A DNA stretch of 41,430 bases, taken from Desulfobulbus sp. (GTDB lineage: Bacteria; Desulfobacterota; Desulfobulbia; Desulfobulbales; Desulfobulbaceae). The DNA is taken from positions 1 through 41,430 of the forward strand of contig DRKI01000172.1 of the NCBI GenBank assembly GCA_011051875.1. Reading direction: 5' to 3'. Positions within the stretch are counted from its first letter, which is position 1, and each line of letters starts with the position of its first letter. Shown one piece after another: positions 25,413 to 34,977 of this stretch. The notes beneath the pieces are model-generated. The model made no database searches and had not been told where the DNA came from. It saw only the letters and a list, made by a program, of their open reading frames with translations. Position numbers and translations under genes: made by a program.

Positions 25413-27482
25413 TCAGTTGTTCTCCGCCTTGCTGGCCTCGATGATCTTTTCAGCCAGTTGCGCCGGCACCTCCTCGTAGTGGGAAAACTTGACCGTGAAC
25501 GATCCCCGGCCGCCGGTCATGGATGTCAGGTCCGGCGCGTAGAGCTGGATCTCGGCCAGGGGAACATGGGCGCTGACCACCTCGTACCGGTCCGTGGAGT
25601 CCATGCCCAGGACCCGGCCGCGGCGGCTGTTCAGGTCGCCCATCACGTCGCCCACATGCTCCTTGTCCACGTGGATCTCGATCTCCATAATCGGCTCGAG
25701 CAGAATGGGCTGCGCCTCCAGGGCGCCCTTCTTGAAGGCCAGGGAGCCGGCGATCTTGAACGCCATCTCCGAGGAATCCACGTTGTGGAACGAACCGTCG
25801 ACAAGGGTCACCTTGAGGTCGACAAAGGGGTAGCCGGCAATGACGCCCTTTTCCATGGCCTCGAGGATTCCCTTCTCCACCGCGGGCCGGTACTGCTGCG
25901 GAATGACGCCACCGACGATGCGGTCGACGAACTCGAATCCCTCGCCGCGCGGCAGCGGCTCCATCTCGATGGTGCAGTCGCCGTACTGGCCCCGGCCGCC
26001 GGACTGTTTCTTGTGCTTGCCCTGGACCGTGGTCTTGCCCTTGATGGTCTCGCGGTAGGGGACCTTGGGCACGGAGAGCTCCATCTCCACGCCGAACTTG
26101 CGCTTGAGCTTCTCGCTGATCATCTCCAGGTGCACCTGGCCGACGCCGGAGATGAGGATCTCCTGGGTCTGCTGATCGCGGGTCAGCTTGAGGGTGAGGT
26201 CCTCGTCCAGCATCCGGGTGATGGAGGAGAAGAGCTTTTCCTCGTCGCCCTTCCTGGCGCTGACCGCATAGGAAATCACGGTGGGCAACGGCTCCGGGGG
26301 CTCGTAGATTATGGGATGGGCCTCGTCGCAGAGGGTATCGCCGGTGGTGGTGTCCTTGAGCTTGGCCACGGCCACGATCATGCCGGGCACGGCCTCGTCC
26401 ACCGGTTTCTGATCCTTGCCTTCCATGATAAAGAGCTGCCCGAACCGCTCCACGGTCTCCTTGCTGGAATTGTAAAAACTGTCACCCCGGAGCACGCCGG
26501 AAAAGATGCGGAAGATGGAAAGACGGCCGGCAAAGGGATCGGCCATGGTCTTGAAAACCAGGGCGGAGAAAGGCTCGTCCGTGGTGCCCCTGCGCTCCAC
26601 CAGGTCGCCGCTGCGCGGATCGGTGCCCACCATGGCCGGCCGCTGGTCCGGCGAGGGCATGAGGTTGACGATACCGTCCAGGACCAGGGAGGAGCCGGCA
26701 TTGTTCAGCGCGGCGCAGCAGTAGACCGGCGCAATGGTTGCCGCGCGGACCGCCGTGGCCAGGCCGGTCTTCAGCTCATCAGGCGAGAGCTCGCCTTCTT
26801 CCAGGAACTTTTCGATCAGTTCGTCATCGGTCTCGGCCACGTATTCCATCAGGTTCTCGCGCAGGCCCGCGACCTCGTCGGCCATGTCGTCCGGGACCTC
26901 GCCAGGCTCCACCTTGCCCGACCCGTCGTTCTTAAAGAAAAATGCCTTGTTTTCAACGAGATCAACAACACCTTCAAAGGCATCCTCGGCACCGATGGGC
27001 AGGGTGATCACCACCGGGTTCAGGTCAAAGCTGTCCCGGATCTGGCCCACGGTCCTGGTGAAATCGGCCCGTTCCCGGTCCATCTTGGTGATGCAGATCA
27101 GGCAGGGCAGACTGCGCTCACGCACGTAGTCGACGAACTTCTCGGTCTGGCTGCGGACCCCAAGGACCGCGCCCACGGTGAGGATGGCGCTGTCCGCGAC
27201 CTGGGCCGCAAACTTGGCCTCATTGATGAAGTTGTCGTCACCAGGGGTGTCAATGAGAAACACCTCCTTCTTTTTCCAGGCCAGATGATTGAAGGCCGCG
27301 GAAATGGAGATATGCCGCTTGATCTCTTCGGGCTCGAAATCCATGGACGCGGTCCCGTCGTCCACCTTTCCCAGTCGCTTCACCATTCCGGCGGTAAACA
27401 GCAATGCCTCGGCTAAGGTGGTCTTGCCACTGTTGCCGTGCCCGAGAAGAACTGTATTCCTGATGTTCTGTACGTCCTGCAT
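25413..27482 (-). CDS. Elongation factor G paralogue (EF-G-2 type)
   Basis: A 689-aa five-domain translational GTPase. The P-loop is GHGNSGKTT (14-22), not the GHIDAGKTT of ordinary EF-G. G3 reads DTPGDDNF (D78-F85), so the histidine needed for GTP hydrolysis in DTPGH is Asp82. G4 is TKMD. Domain IV keeps QSGGRGQYGDC and the HNVDSSEMAF loop. The pattern resembles EF-G-2 proteins rather than the canonical fusA product. The start at 27482 is chosen because GGAGGAA lies just upstream and the P-loop then falls at the normal place; a longer frame to 27590 is open but lacks support. Probably in an operon with mogA. Confidence 0.9.
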   Translation of the reverse strand: MQDVQNIRNTVLLGHGNSGKTTLAEALLFTAGMVKRLGKVDDGTASMDFEPEEIKRHISISAAFNHLAWKKKEVFLIDTPGDDNFINEAKFAAQVADSAILTVGAVLGVRSQTEKFVDYVRERSLPCLICITKMDRERADFTRTVGQIRDSFDLNPVVITLPIGAEDAFEGVVDLVENKAFFFKNDGSGKVEPGEVPDDMADEVAGLRENLMEYVAETDDELIEKFLEEGELSPDELKTGLATAVRAATIAPVYCCAALNNAGSSLVLDGIVNLMPSPDQRPAMVGTDPRSGDLVERRGTTDEPFSALVFKTMADPFAGRLSIFRIFSGVLRGDSFYNSSKETVERFGQLFIMEGKDQKPVDEAVPGMIVAVAKLKDTTTGDTLCDEAHPIIYEPPEPLPTVISYAVSARKGDEEKLFSSITRMLDEDLTLKLTRDQQTQEILISGVGQVHLEMISEKLKRKFGVEMELSVPKVPYRETIKGKTTVQGKHKKQSGGRGQYGDCTIEMEPLPRGEGFEFVDRIVGGVIPQQYRPAVEKGILEAMEKGVIAGYPFVDLKVTLVDGSFHNVDSSEMAFKIAGSLAFKKGALEAQPILLEPIMEIEIHVDKEHVGDVMGDLNSRRGRVLGMDSTDRYEVVSAHVPLAEIQLYAPDLTSMTGGRGSFTVKFSHYEEVPAQLAEKIIEASKAENN

Positions 27483-27674
27483 GGATTCCTCCAATGAAGC
27501 GGCTAGATAATGAATATTGACAGGGCCGGCCGACTCCGCCGGGGCGCCGGTCGGCCCGTGGTTTTCCGGCTTCCCTGCTCCTCCTGCCACCAGTCCGCAG
27601 CGATTTTCACGAAAAAAACTTCCTCTTTTGTCCGTGGAATGGTAACCATCTGTGCCCAGAAATAAACAGCATTC

Positions 27675-27704
27675 TTTATATTCTCATTAACCTTGTAAAG
27701 TCAA
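27675..27704 (-). promoter_or_regulatory. Probable promoter of the EF-G paralogue/mogA operon
   Basis: On the minus strand TTGACT (27704-27699), an 18-base spacer and TATAAA (27680-27675) form a good sigma70-like promoter, giving a leader of about 185 bases before the ATG at 27482. It lies in the divergent gap to murJ. Confidence 0.6.
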
Positions 27705-27746
27705 GCGATAACAGCCGCCGGCCGGGCGGGAGCGCTGACCGGAAAA

Positions 27747-29342
27747 ATGACGACGGAACCATCCTCATCCACAGGCAGGATCGCCCGTTCGGCCGGGGCG
27801 GTAAGCGGTGCGGTCATGTGCAGCCGTGTGCTCGGCCTGGTCCGCGAGCAGATTTTTGCCGGGCTTTTCGGGGCCGGCTATGCCTACGACGCCTTTGTGG
27901 TCGCCTTCCGGATCCCGAACCTGCTCCGCGACCTGTTCGGCGAAGGAGCGCTATCGGCCGCCTTTGTCACCGTCTTTTCCGACTATGACACCAACCGGGG
28001 CAGCGAGGCCACCTGGCGGCTGGCCGGCAATGTCCTGGTCTTCCTTGCCATTGTCCTGAGTATCATCACCCTGGTCGGAACCTACTACGCCGGTGCCATC
28101 GTCGATCTCCTGGCCCCGGACTTCCGGCTCATCGCCGGCAAGACCGAACTGACCATCCTCCTGACCCGGATCATGTTCCCCTTCCTGATCTTCGTGGCCC
28201 TCTCCGCCGTGGTCATGGGGATCCTCAACACCCGCGGCCGCTTCTTTGTGCCCGCCCTGTCGTCCAGCTTCTTCAACCTGGGCTCCATTGTCGGCGGGGT
28301 GATCCTGGCCCTGCTCTTTCCCCGCTTCGGCCAGCCGGCCATTGCCGGCATGGCCTGGGGAACCCTGATCGGCGGCCTGCTCCAGCTCCTCATGCAGCTG
28401 CCCACCCTGGTCCGGGTCGGGTTCCGCTTTCTGCCCTCGCTGTCGCTGCGCGATCCCGGCCTGCGCCGGATCCTGCTCCTCATGCTGCCGGCCACCATCG
28501 GCCTGTCCGCCACCCAGATCAACATATTTGTCAACACCAACTTCGCGGCCTCCTGCGCCGAGGGCTCGGTCTCGTGGCTGAACTACGCCTTCCGCATGGT
28601 ACAGCTGCCCATCGGCGTCTTCGGTGTGGCCTTCTCCATCGCCGCCATGCCGGTCCTGGCGAAACACGCGGCGACCAGGGACATGGCCGGTCTCAGGCAG
28701 ACCTTCACCTCCTCGCTGGTCATGGTCTTCAGCCTGACCATTCCGGCCACGGCCGGCCTGGTCCTGCTGGCTGAACCGATCATCGGCCTGATCTTCCAGC
28801 ACGGCGCCTTCACCGCCCTGGACACGGCCCGCACCGCCGAGGCGCTCACCTTCTACGCCTACGGCCTGTTCGCCTATTCCGCCGTCAAGATCATGGTCCC
28901 GGTCTTCTACGCCCTGGGCAGCACCAGGTACCCGGTCATCGCCAGCTTCATGGCCGTGGCCGCCAACATCGTCATCATCAGCCTGACCATCACCACCTTC
29001 CAGCACCGGGCCATCGCGCTCTCCACGTCCTGCACCATGGCCATGAACTTCCTCTTTCTCGGCACGGTCCTCTACCGGAAGCTCGCGGGGTTTCCCCTGG
29101 GATATCTCGTCCGCGGCACGGTCAAGATCCTGCTCGCCACCGCCATCATGTCCGCCCTGCTCATGTTCCTGCTGCCGCTGCTCTCCGGCTGGCTGCACGG
29201 CCCGGTTCTTCTCCGGATCCCCGGCGTCTTCCTGGCCATCATCACCGCTGCCTCGGTCTACGGTATTGTCCTCCACCTGCTGGGCCTGCCGGAACTCACC
29301 GTGATCACGGGCAAGATCGTTCAGCGTTTCTCCAGGTCGTAG
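27747..29342 (+). CDS. murJ: Lipid II flippase MurJ (MviN)
   Basis: Inner-membrane flippase for lipid II in peptidoglycan synthesis, MOP superfamily, 531 aa with about 14 transmembrane helices. Signature segments are RVLGLVREQIFAGLFGAG near the N-terminus, DAFVVAFRIPNLLRDLFGEG and ALSAAFVTVFSDY, then LPATIGLSATQINIFVNT in the middle. The start ATG at 27747 follows ACCGGAAAA, a weak ribosome site. The 3' end overlaps the convergent rsmE by 22 bases. Confidence 0.96.
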   Translation: MTTEPSSSTGRIARSAGAVSGAVMCSRVLGLVREQIFAGLFGAGYAYDAFVVAFRIPNLLRDLFGEGALSAAFVTVFSDYDTNRGSEATWRLAGNVLVFLAIVLSIITLVGTYYAGAIVDLLAPDFRLIAGKTELTILLTRIMFPFLIFVALSAVVMGILNTRGRFFVPALSSSFFNLGSIVGGVILALLFPRFGQPAIAGMAWGTLIGGLLQLLMQLPTLVRVGFRFLPSLSLRDPGLRRILLLMLPATIGLSATQINIFVNTNFAASCAEGSVSWLNYAFRMVQLPIGVFGVAFSIAAMPVLAKHAATRDMAGLRQTFTSSLVMVFSLTIPATAGLVLLAEPIIGLIFQHGAFTALDTARTAEALTFYAYGLFAYSAVKIMVPVFYALGSTRYPVIASFMAVAANIVIISLTITTFQHRAIALSTSCTMAMNFLFLGTVLYRKLAGFPLGYLVRGTVKILLATAIMSALLMFLLPLLSGWLHGPVLLRIPGVFLAIITAASVYGIVLHLLGLPELTVITGKIVQRFSRS

Positions 29343-30058
29343 AGAAGCCGTACCTGGGCAAGCAGCGCCACCACGGCCGTGTCCACGTGCAGGATCCGCG
29401 GTCCCATGGAAAAGGGCGCAAATCCCTGCTCCCGGAAACGGTCCACCTCGTAATCGCTCCAGCCACCTTCGGGGCCCACGGCCAGCAGGACCCGGCCATC
29501 ACCGTCCCGGCGGGCAAAGGCATCGGCCAGGCCGGCCCCGGCGCCGGGATGGGCCAGGAGCCGCCTGCCGCCAAGAGCAGGCACCACATCCTCGACAAAG
29601 GGCTTGAAACGATGGTGGATCACCACCCGGGGCAGACGGGTGTCCATGGCCTGTTCCAGCCCCTCGATCAGCAGGGAACGGATCTTTTCCGGCTGCAGCA
29701 CCGGACTGTGGAAAAAGGATTTTTCGACCCGTGCGGCACGGACCAGGTGGATCCGGAGCACCCCCATCACCGTGGCCTGCTTGAGGATCCGCTGCAGCAT
29801 GATGGGCCGGGGCAGGGCCAGGATCAACTCCGCCAGGGGCCGCGGCGGCGGTTCACGGTCCAGGTGCACCATCAGTTCAACCTCCTGTCCCGACAGGCAC
29901 AGGATCCTGCCCGTGCCGCAGCGGCCGTTGATCATCCCCAGCCGCAGGGTGTCGCCGGGTTCCAGGCGCAGTACGTTCCGGATATGCCCGGCCCGCCGGC
30001 CGCTGAGCCGGACACGCCCTTGCCGCAGTTCATCTTTCTCAAAAAGCACCAGGTTCAC
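29321..30058 (-). CDS. rsmE: 16S rRNA (uracil(1498)-N(3))-methyltransferase RsmE
   Basis: SPOUT methyltransferase that methylates U1498 of 16S rRNA. The 245-aa product has an N-terminal PUA-like part (RRAGHIRNVLRLEPGDTLRL) and a C-terminal SPOUT knot with LLAVGPEGGWSDYE and LGxRILRxxTA, here MGPRILHVDTAV. The last motif usually has Arg-Xaa-Glu-Thr, so HVDTA is a slight variant. GTG at 30058 is taken as the start because GGGGAGA lies 5 bases upstream and the product then begins with the normal NLVLFEKDEL. The longer frame would run through the waaA promoter. Convergent 3' overlap with murJ. Confidence 0.93.
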   Translation of the reverse strand: MNLVLFEKDELRQGRVRLSGRRAGHIRNVLRLEPGDTLRLGMINGRCGTGRILCLSGQEVELMVHLDREPPPRPLAELILALPRPIMLQRILKQATVMGVLRIHLVRAARVEKSFFHSPVLQPEKIRSLLIEGLEQAMDTRLPRVVIHHRFKPFVEDVVPALGGRRLLAHPGAGAGLADAFARRDGDGRVLLAVGPEGGWSDYEVDRFREQGFAPFSMGPRILHVDTAVVALLAQVRLLYDLEKR

Positions 30059-30102
30059 GAAATCTCCCCATGGATCGGCCGGCGGCCCGGCCATCTGCCT
30101 GT

Positions 30103-30131
30103 TTGACAATACCCGGAGAATGGACCATAAT
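30103..30131 (+). promoter_or_regulatory. Promoter of the waaA-comEC operon
   Basis: TTGACA (30103-30108), a 17-base spacer and CATAAT (30126-30131): a consensus -35 and 5 of 6 at -10. It reads toward waaA (start 30275), lies between the divergent rsmE and waaA starts, and supports the shorter starts chosen for both genes. Confidence 0.7.
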
Positions 30132-30274
30132 TGCTGCAGGTACCGCCGCCTGCGGCACCGGCCGGACATCCTTGGCCGTCCTCACCAGCTTCCGGACAGG
30201 CCATCCCCGCCCGCACTCCTGTGCCGGGCCGGGATCCCTTCACTCCATTTACCTGGAGGCCCCGCGGCCCGTCA

Positions 30275-31576
30275 ATGATCTTTCTCTACACGCTGCTGAG
30301 CGCCATTCTCCTGCCCCTGCTCACACCGCTTCTCCTGCCACTGGTGGCATGGAAAAAAAAGTATCGGCTGCGCATCCTGCGCCGCCTCGGTTTCGGCCTC
30401 AACCACCGGCTGCAGGTGCCGGATACCGGACGGCAGCAGCCGGTGATCTGGCTGCACGCCCTGTCCGTGGGCGAGGTCACCTCGGCGCTTCCCCTGGTCC
30501 AGGGCCTGCGCAGCCACCTGCCCGGCGCCACCCTGCTCTTCTCCACCGCCACCAGGAGCGGCATGCAGGTTGCCGAAGAACTGATCAGCCCCCACGTGGA
30601 CCTGGTCTTTGACGGACCCCTGGATATCTACTGGACCATCCGCAACGCCATCCGCCTGCTGCAGCCCAGCCTGTTCATTCTCGTGGAGACCGACTTCTGG
30701 CCGGGCTGGCTAGGCCAGCTCCATGGCAGCAGGATCCCGGTCCTGCTGGTCAACGGCCGCATCTCGGACCGCTCCCTGGAACGCTACCGGAGATTCGGCG
30801 TGTTCTTCAGGCCCATGTTCCGCTGTTTCGATCTCCTGGCCATGCAGACCCGGCAGGATGCACAACGACTGACCGGGCTGGGTATCCCCGGCCAGCGGAT
30901 CATGACCCTGGGCAACCTGAAGTATGACACCTGCCTGCCCGGCCGGACCGGCCACCGCCGGAGCATGGACCGGGGTACCCTGCACCTGCCGGAAAACGGC
31001 CCCCTCTGGATCTGCGGTTCCACCCACCCGGGAGAGGAAGAGATCATCCTTGCCGTGTTCGCGGAGCTGCACGGACAGATCCCGGATCTCAGCCTGCTGA
31101 TCGCGCCCCGTGATATCGCCCGGGCCGGCGAGCTGGCAGATATGGCCCGGAGCCTGGACCTGCCTGCTGCCAGGCGCAGCAGGAAAGACGACCAGGAGGC
31201 CCCGGTCGCCATCCTCGACACCATCGGCGAGCTGCAGGGTTGTTATCCGCTGGCCTCAGTGGCCTTTGTCGGCGGCTCTCTCGTGAATATGGGCGGCCAC
31301 AATCCCATCGAACCGGCAGCCTGTGGCGTCCCGGTCCTGTTCGGCCCCCACATGGAGGATTTTTCCGAAATCGCCGCCGACCTGCTCCACTGCGGAGGCG
31401 CCCGGACCGTCACTGACCGGGAAAGCCTGGGCGGGCTGCTTGCCTGGCTGCTTGCCGACCCGAACCGCGGACAGGCCATGGGCCAGGCCGCCCTGGCCCT
31501 GGTGGAGGAAAACCGCGGCGTCGTGACCCGGCACCTCGCAGTGATTGACGACCTGCTGCAACAAAGGGCCGACTGA
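30275..31576 (+). CDS. waaA: 3-deoxy-D-manno-octulosonic acid transferase (KdtA)
   Basis: Transfers Kdo from CMP-Kdo to lipid A precursor, so the cell makes lipopolysaccharide. The 433-aa product has an N-terminal membrane anchor (LYTLLSAILLPLLTPLLL). Domain 1 has WLHALSVGEVTSALPL and STATRSGMQVAEE, and LVETDFWPGW and LLVNGRISDRS are also characteristic. The C-terminal donor domain has GSTHPGEEE, VGGSLVNMGGHNPIEPAA and GPHMEDF. The start at 30275 is chosen because it puts the anchor at residue 1; GGAGG is rather far upstream (14 bases). comEC begins 13 bases after its stop. Confidence 0.95.
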   Translation: MIFLYTLLSAILLPLLTPLLLPLVAWKKKYRLRILRRLGFGLNHRLQVPDTGRQQPVIWLHALSVGEVTSALPLVQGLRSHLPGATLLFSTATRSGMQVAEELISPHVDLVFDGPLDIYWTIRNAIRLLQPSLFILVETDFWPGWLGQLHGSRIPVLLVNGRISDRSLERYRRFGVFFRPMFRCFDLLAMQTRQDAQRLTGLGIPGQRIMTLGNLKYDTCLPGRTGHRRSMDRGTLHLPENGPLWICGSTHPGEEEIILAVFAELHGQIPDLSLLIAPRDIARAGELADMARSLDLPAARRSRKDDQEAPVAILDTIGELQGCYPLASVAFVGGSLVNMGGHNPIEPAACGVPVLFGPHMEDFSEIAADLLHCGGARTVTDRESLGGLLAWLLADPNRGQAMGQAALALVEENRGVVTRHLAVIDDLLQQRAD

Positions 31577-31589
31577 CCGGCGAGTCGGG

Positions 31590-34118
31590 ATGGAGCCAGG
31601 AAACTGTCGACACCTTTTCCGGGCCAACCTCCTGCTCTGGGTCGTGCCCCTGTTCATGGCCGGCGGCGTGGCCGCCGGCAGGGTCGACCTGCCGATTCCC
31701 CGGAATCTTCTGGTCCTCTCCGCCCTGACCCTCGTCCTGCTGGCGGCCATCCTGGAGACGGGCGGCCGGAGGGGAACAGTGCTTCTCCTGCCAATCTTCT
31801 TCCTGGCCGGATTCATCCGCACCGGCCAGGCCCTGGTCCCGGTAACCGGTCCCGCCGACATCGCAGGTCTTGTCAGCACACGAACCGAACTTACCCTCGG
31901 CGGAACCCTTGCCGGCATGGTGGAGTTCGACGGCAGGATCTCCCGCTTCGAACTGGTTCTGGACAGCGTTCTTTTCCATGATCACGGTGAGGTGCCGGCC
32001 CGTTTCCGACCGGCCCACGGCCGTGTCCGGCTGACCATGCGCGCTCCCTTCGACCCGGCCATCCTTCCCGGCGCACGTCTGCTGGTCATCGCCAGCGTGG
32101 ACCGCATCCGCAACTACCGTACACCGGGCGTATTTGATTACCGGCTCTCCATGGCGGCCCGCTCCATCCGCTGCAGCGGCCTGGTCCGTTCACCTCTGCA
32201 CATCATGGCGGTACGGGACCCGGATGCCGGTCTCCTGCACAGGATCCGCTACCTGCCTGAACGGATCCGTACCCGGATCAATACCTTCCTGGCCAGTCAC
32301 CTGGAGCCTGAAACCGCTGGTCTCTACCAGGCCCTGCTCATCGGCAGCAGGAGCGCCATCGCTCCCGGGATCCTGGAACAGTTCAAGGCCACCGGTACCA
32401 TGCACCTGCTGGCCATATCCGGCATGCACATGGGATTGCTCGGCCTGATGATCGGCATGATCCTGACCTGGCTCATGCAGCGTTCCACCTGGCTGCTTCT
32501 GCATATACACGTGCCGACGGTGGCCCTGCTCCTCTCCCTGCCGCCGCTGCTGGGATATGGCCTGGTGGCCGGCATGAACCTGCCCGTGCTGCGGGCCCTG
32601 GTCATGGCGACCCTCTTTCTCGTGGCCGTGCTCCTCCGCAGGCAGAGTTCCCTGCCACACCTGCTCGCCGCCGCGGCCCTGTTCCTGCTGGCCATCCATC
32701 CCCTGGCCCTGTTCACGGTCTCCTTCCAGCTCTCTTTTGCCGCTGTCCTGGCCATTGCCCTGGTCTTTCCCCGGCTCCACGACCTGGTGCCGCCAGGCGG
32801 GAAACCGGGAACCGCCATGGTCCGTCCGGCGCGAGTCCTCCTGGCCGGCTTCCTGGTTTCGCTGGCAGCCACCACGGGCACCCTGCCCTTCATGCTCTAC
32901 CACTTCAACCGGTTCTCGCCCCTCGGACCGGTCATGAACCTGCTGGTCGAACCGCTGCTCTGTTTCTGGGCCCTGCCCCTGGGCCTGATCGCGGTACCCC
33001 TGATCTTCGTGGCCCCGGCAGCGGCGGCCATGCTGCTCAACATCGGTGGCCTGGCGATCCAGGCCACGGACCATCTCACCGCCCTGGCGGCCGGCCTGCC
33101 CTTTGCCACCATCTGGACCATCACGCCCTCGTGGCTCGAGGCAGGTGGCTACTTCCTGCTCCTCGCCTGCTGGTTCGGCGGCCGGAAATCGACCTTCCTG
33201 CGACCCGTCGCCCTGGCTGGACTCGCTGTCCTGGCCCTGGAATTTACCTCCGGACTCTGGCTGCCGAGGCACCCTGCCACCTCCCGGGTAGTCTATCTCG
33301 ACGTGGGCCAGGGCAGCGCCACCCTTCTGCAGATCAGGGGCGGCAGAACCATCCTCATCGACGGCGGCAGCCGCACCTCACCCCGCTTCAACGCCGGAGA
33401 GCGGATCATTGCCCCCTTTCTCTGGAAAAACCGTCTCTGGCGTATCGACGATCTCGTTATCACCCATCCCCATGCCGACCATTTCAACGGCATGGCAACG
33501 GTGATTCGGCACTTCGCGCCAAGGCGGCTCTTCATCAACGGCAGGGAAAAAGACCAGGAACAGGGATACGGGCAACTCCTTGCCCTGGCCCGTGCGCGGG
33601 GCGTCGCCATCATCGTCCCCTCATCCGGACAGGCCATCGCGGCCGGAGAGGACACCGGACTGACCTGCCTGGGCACCAACGGCCTGGCGGCAACCAGCGG
33701 TCCCATGCACGCCAATGATCACAGCCTGGTTCTCCTGTTCCGGCACGGTTCGTGTAAATTTCTTTTTCCGGGCGATATCGAAAAAACCGGCGAAACCATG
33801 CTGCTGGCTTCCGGCGCGCCCATTGGTGCCGACATCCTGCTCGCGCCCCATCACGGCTCCAGGACCTCGTCCAGCCCTGCATTCATAACCGGTGTCCACC
33901 CGGGGCTGATCGTTGTCTCCGCCGGCCGCTCCGGCAGGGGACGGTTTCCGGCCCCGGTCAACCTCAGCCGCTGGCGGCAACAGGGCATCCTGGCCCTGGT
34001 GACAGCAACAGCCGGGACCGTCTTCTGCCGGACCGACGGCAGTGCCATCACGGTACGGGACAGCGCCGGCAACGAATGGCGGACCAGCTGCGGCAGTGCG
34101 GGATGGGATGAAAAATGA
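31590..34118 (+). CDS. comEC: DNA internalization-related competence protein ComEC/Rec2
   Basis: Polytopic membrane channel for uptake of transforming DNA, 842 aa, with all three usual parts. The DUF4131-like N-terminus has membrane helices and an OB-like region. The Competence domain (about 220-490) begins LLIGSRSAIAPGILEQFKAT and LLAISGMHMGL. A C-terminal metallo-beta-lactamase domain (about 567-830) has VYLDVGQGSATLLQ, THPHADHFNG (metal ligands), FLFPGDIE and LLAPHHGS. The complete metal motif suggests nuclease activity is retained. Together with pilT it makes natural transformation possible, although no pilin genes are in this window. ATG 31590 is preferred to an upstream start inside waaA. 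Confidence 0.95.
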   Translation: MEPGNCRHLFRANLLLWVVPLFMAGGVAAGRVDLPIPRNLLVLSALTLVLLAAILETGGRRGTVLLLPIFFLAGFIRTGQALVPVTGPADIAGLVSTRTELTLGGTLAGMVEFDGRISRFELVLDSVLFHDHGEVPARFRPAHGRVRLTMRAPFDPAILPGARLLVIASVDRIRNYRTPGVFDYRLSMAARSIRCSGLVRSPLHIMAVRDPDAGLLHRIRYLPERIRTRINTFLASHLEPETAGLYQALLIGSRSAIAPGILEQFKATGTMHLLAISGMHMGLLGLMIGMILTWLMQRSTWLLLHIHVPTVALLLSLPPLLGYGLVAGMNLPVLRALVMATLFLVAVLLRRQSSLPHLLAAAALFLLAIHPLALFTVSFQLSFAAVLAIALVFPRLHDLVPPGGKPGTAMVRPARVLLAGFLVSLAATTGTLPFMLYHFNRFSPLGPVMNLLVEPLLCFWALPLGLIAVPLIFVAPAAAAMLLNIGGLAIQATDHLTALAAGLPFATIWTITPSWLEAGGYFLLLACWFGGRKSTFLRPVALAGLAVLALEFTSGLWLPRHPATSRVVYLDVGQGSATLLQIRGGRTILIDGGSRTSPRFNAGERIIAPFLWKNRLWRIDDLVITHPHADHFNGMATVIRHFAPRRLFINGREKDQEQGYGQLLALARARGVAIIVPSSGQAIAAGEDTGLTCLGTNGLAATSGPMHANDHSLVLLFRHGSCKFLFPGDIEKTGETMLLASGAPIGADILLAPHHGSRTSSSPAFITGVHPGLIVVSAGRSGRGRFPAPVNLSRWRQQGILALVTATAGTVFCRTDGSAITVRDSAGNEWRTSCGSAGWDEK

Positions 34119-34304
34119 AAATTTTTCTATTTGCAGAACTTGTGCTATAAACAGAAAAGAGGCAGGAACCCCGCAGAAAACAATAGCGCCGAAACCGACC
34201 GCCGGCGTTCCCGGACGGCGCAGAGAACATCATTCTGAACAGCAGGAATACAAGACAGGATCCGGCGTGAAACCATACTTCAGCCCGCCAATGGACCGGA
34301 TACG

Positions 34305-34847
34305 GTGTTTGCCCTAGGAAAAAAATGCCCCCGTTGCGGCGGGCGCAGGCTCGAGCCGCTTCCACCCAGGCCGTGGATGCGTTTTTTCCCCGGCGCCGCC
34401 CTGGCCAACTGCCGCCGGTGCCGCCAGCACATCTTCTCCTTTTTCCCCTTCTCCATCATCCTGGAAAACCGGACCAGCCCCCGGCACAGGATGCCATCCA
34501 GCCTGCTGGTCCGTCTCCATGGTGAACGGGAGCAGTTTGCCAGAATCCTCGATATCAGCCAGGAAGGGGTCTGCTTCAGCTTTGACCATGACCTGCAGAA
34601 ACTGGCCGGCCGCAGGTTCAAGATCGACATCTATGACTGCAGGCAGGGTACCTACCTGGAGGGGCTTCCGGTCCGGATCGTCTCCAACCTGATCGAGGTC
34701 CAGAATATCGGGGGCCAGCCCAGGAGCATCCTCAGAAACGGCGGCCGGTTCGAAAAACTGAGCCGGGCCCAGAAAAAACTCCTTGCCCGACTCATTGACC
34801 GTTACGGCAGCCCGGATACGGACTCCGGGCGCACCACGTCAACCTGA
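34305..34847 (+). CDS. Zinc-ribbon and PilZ domain protein
   Basis: A 180-aa protein. The N-terminus has two CxxC pairs (C8/C11 and C36/C39) that form a likely zinc ribbon. A PilZ domain follows, with RTSPR (56-60, RxxxR) and DISQEG (83-88, DxSxxG), so the cyclic-di-GMP-binding motif is intact. The remainder is a beta-barrel-like stretch. The start is GTG at 34305, and upstream there is no strong ribosome site. It lies 186 bases after comEC and is convergent with pilT, so a role in surface motility or attachment is plausible, not shown. Confidence 0.8.
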   Translation: MFALGKKCPRCGGRRLEPLPPRPWMRFFPGAALANCRRCRQHIFSFFPFSIILENRTSPRHRMPSSLLVRLHGEREQFARILDISQEGVCFSFDHDLQKLAGRRFKIDIYDCRQGTYLEGLPVRIVSNLIEVQNIGGQPRSILRNGGRFEKLSRAQKKLLARLIDRYGSPDTDSGRTTST

Positions 34848-34977
34848 TCCCGGGAGTCCCCTGCCTGCGCCGGCAGCGGATGCCTGGGACCGGGCCATGC
34901 CGGTTCCGGCCCCTTGCGGAACTGTGGGGCAGGAGGGAGCCGCCCCGAAAGAAGCGCCGGGATCTCCTGCCTGGCCC

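Noticed and set aside
27951-29276. 441-codon minus-strand frame over murJ
   Set aside because: Antisense to murJ, with a composition of Gly, Asp, Glu and Gln only; no domain seen.
30059-30169. N-terminal extension of RsmE to 30169
   Set aside because: It would run through the consensus waaA promoter, and the GTG at 30058 has a good ribosome site and yields the usual N-terminus.
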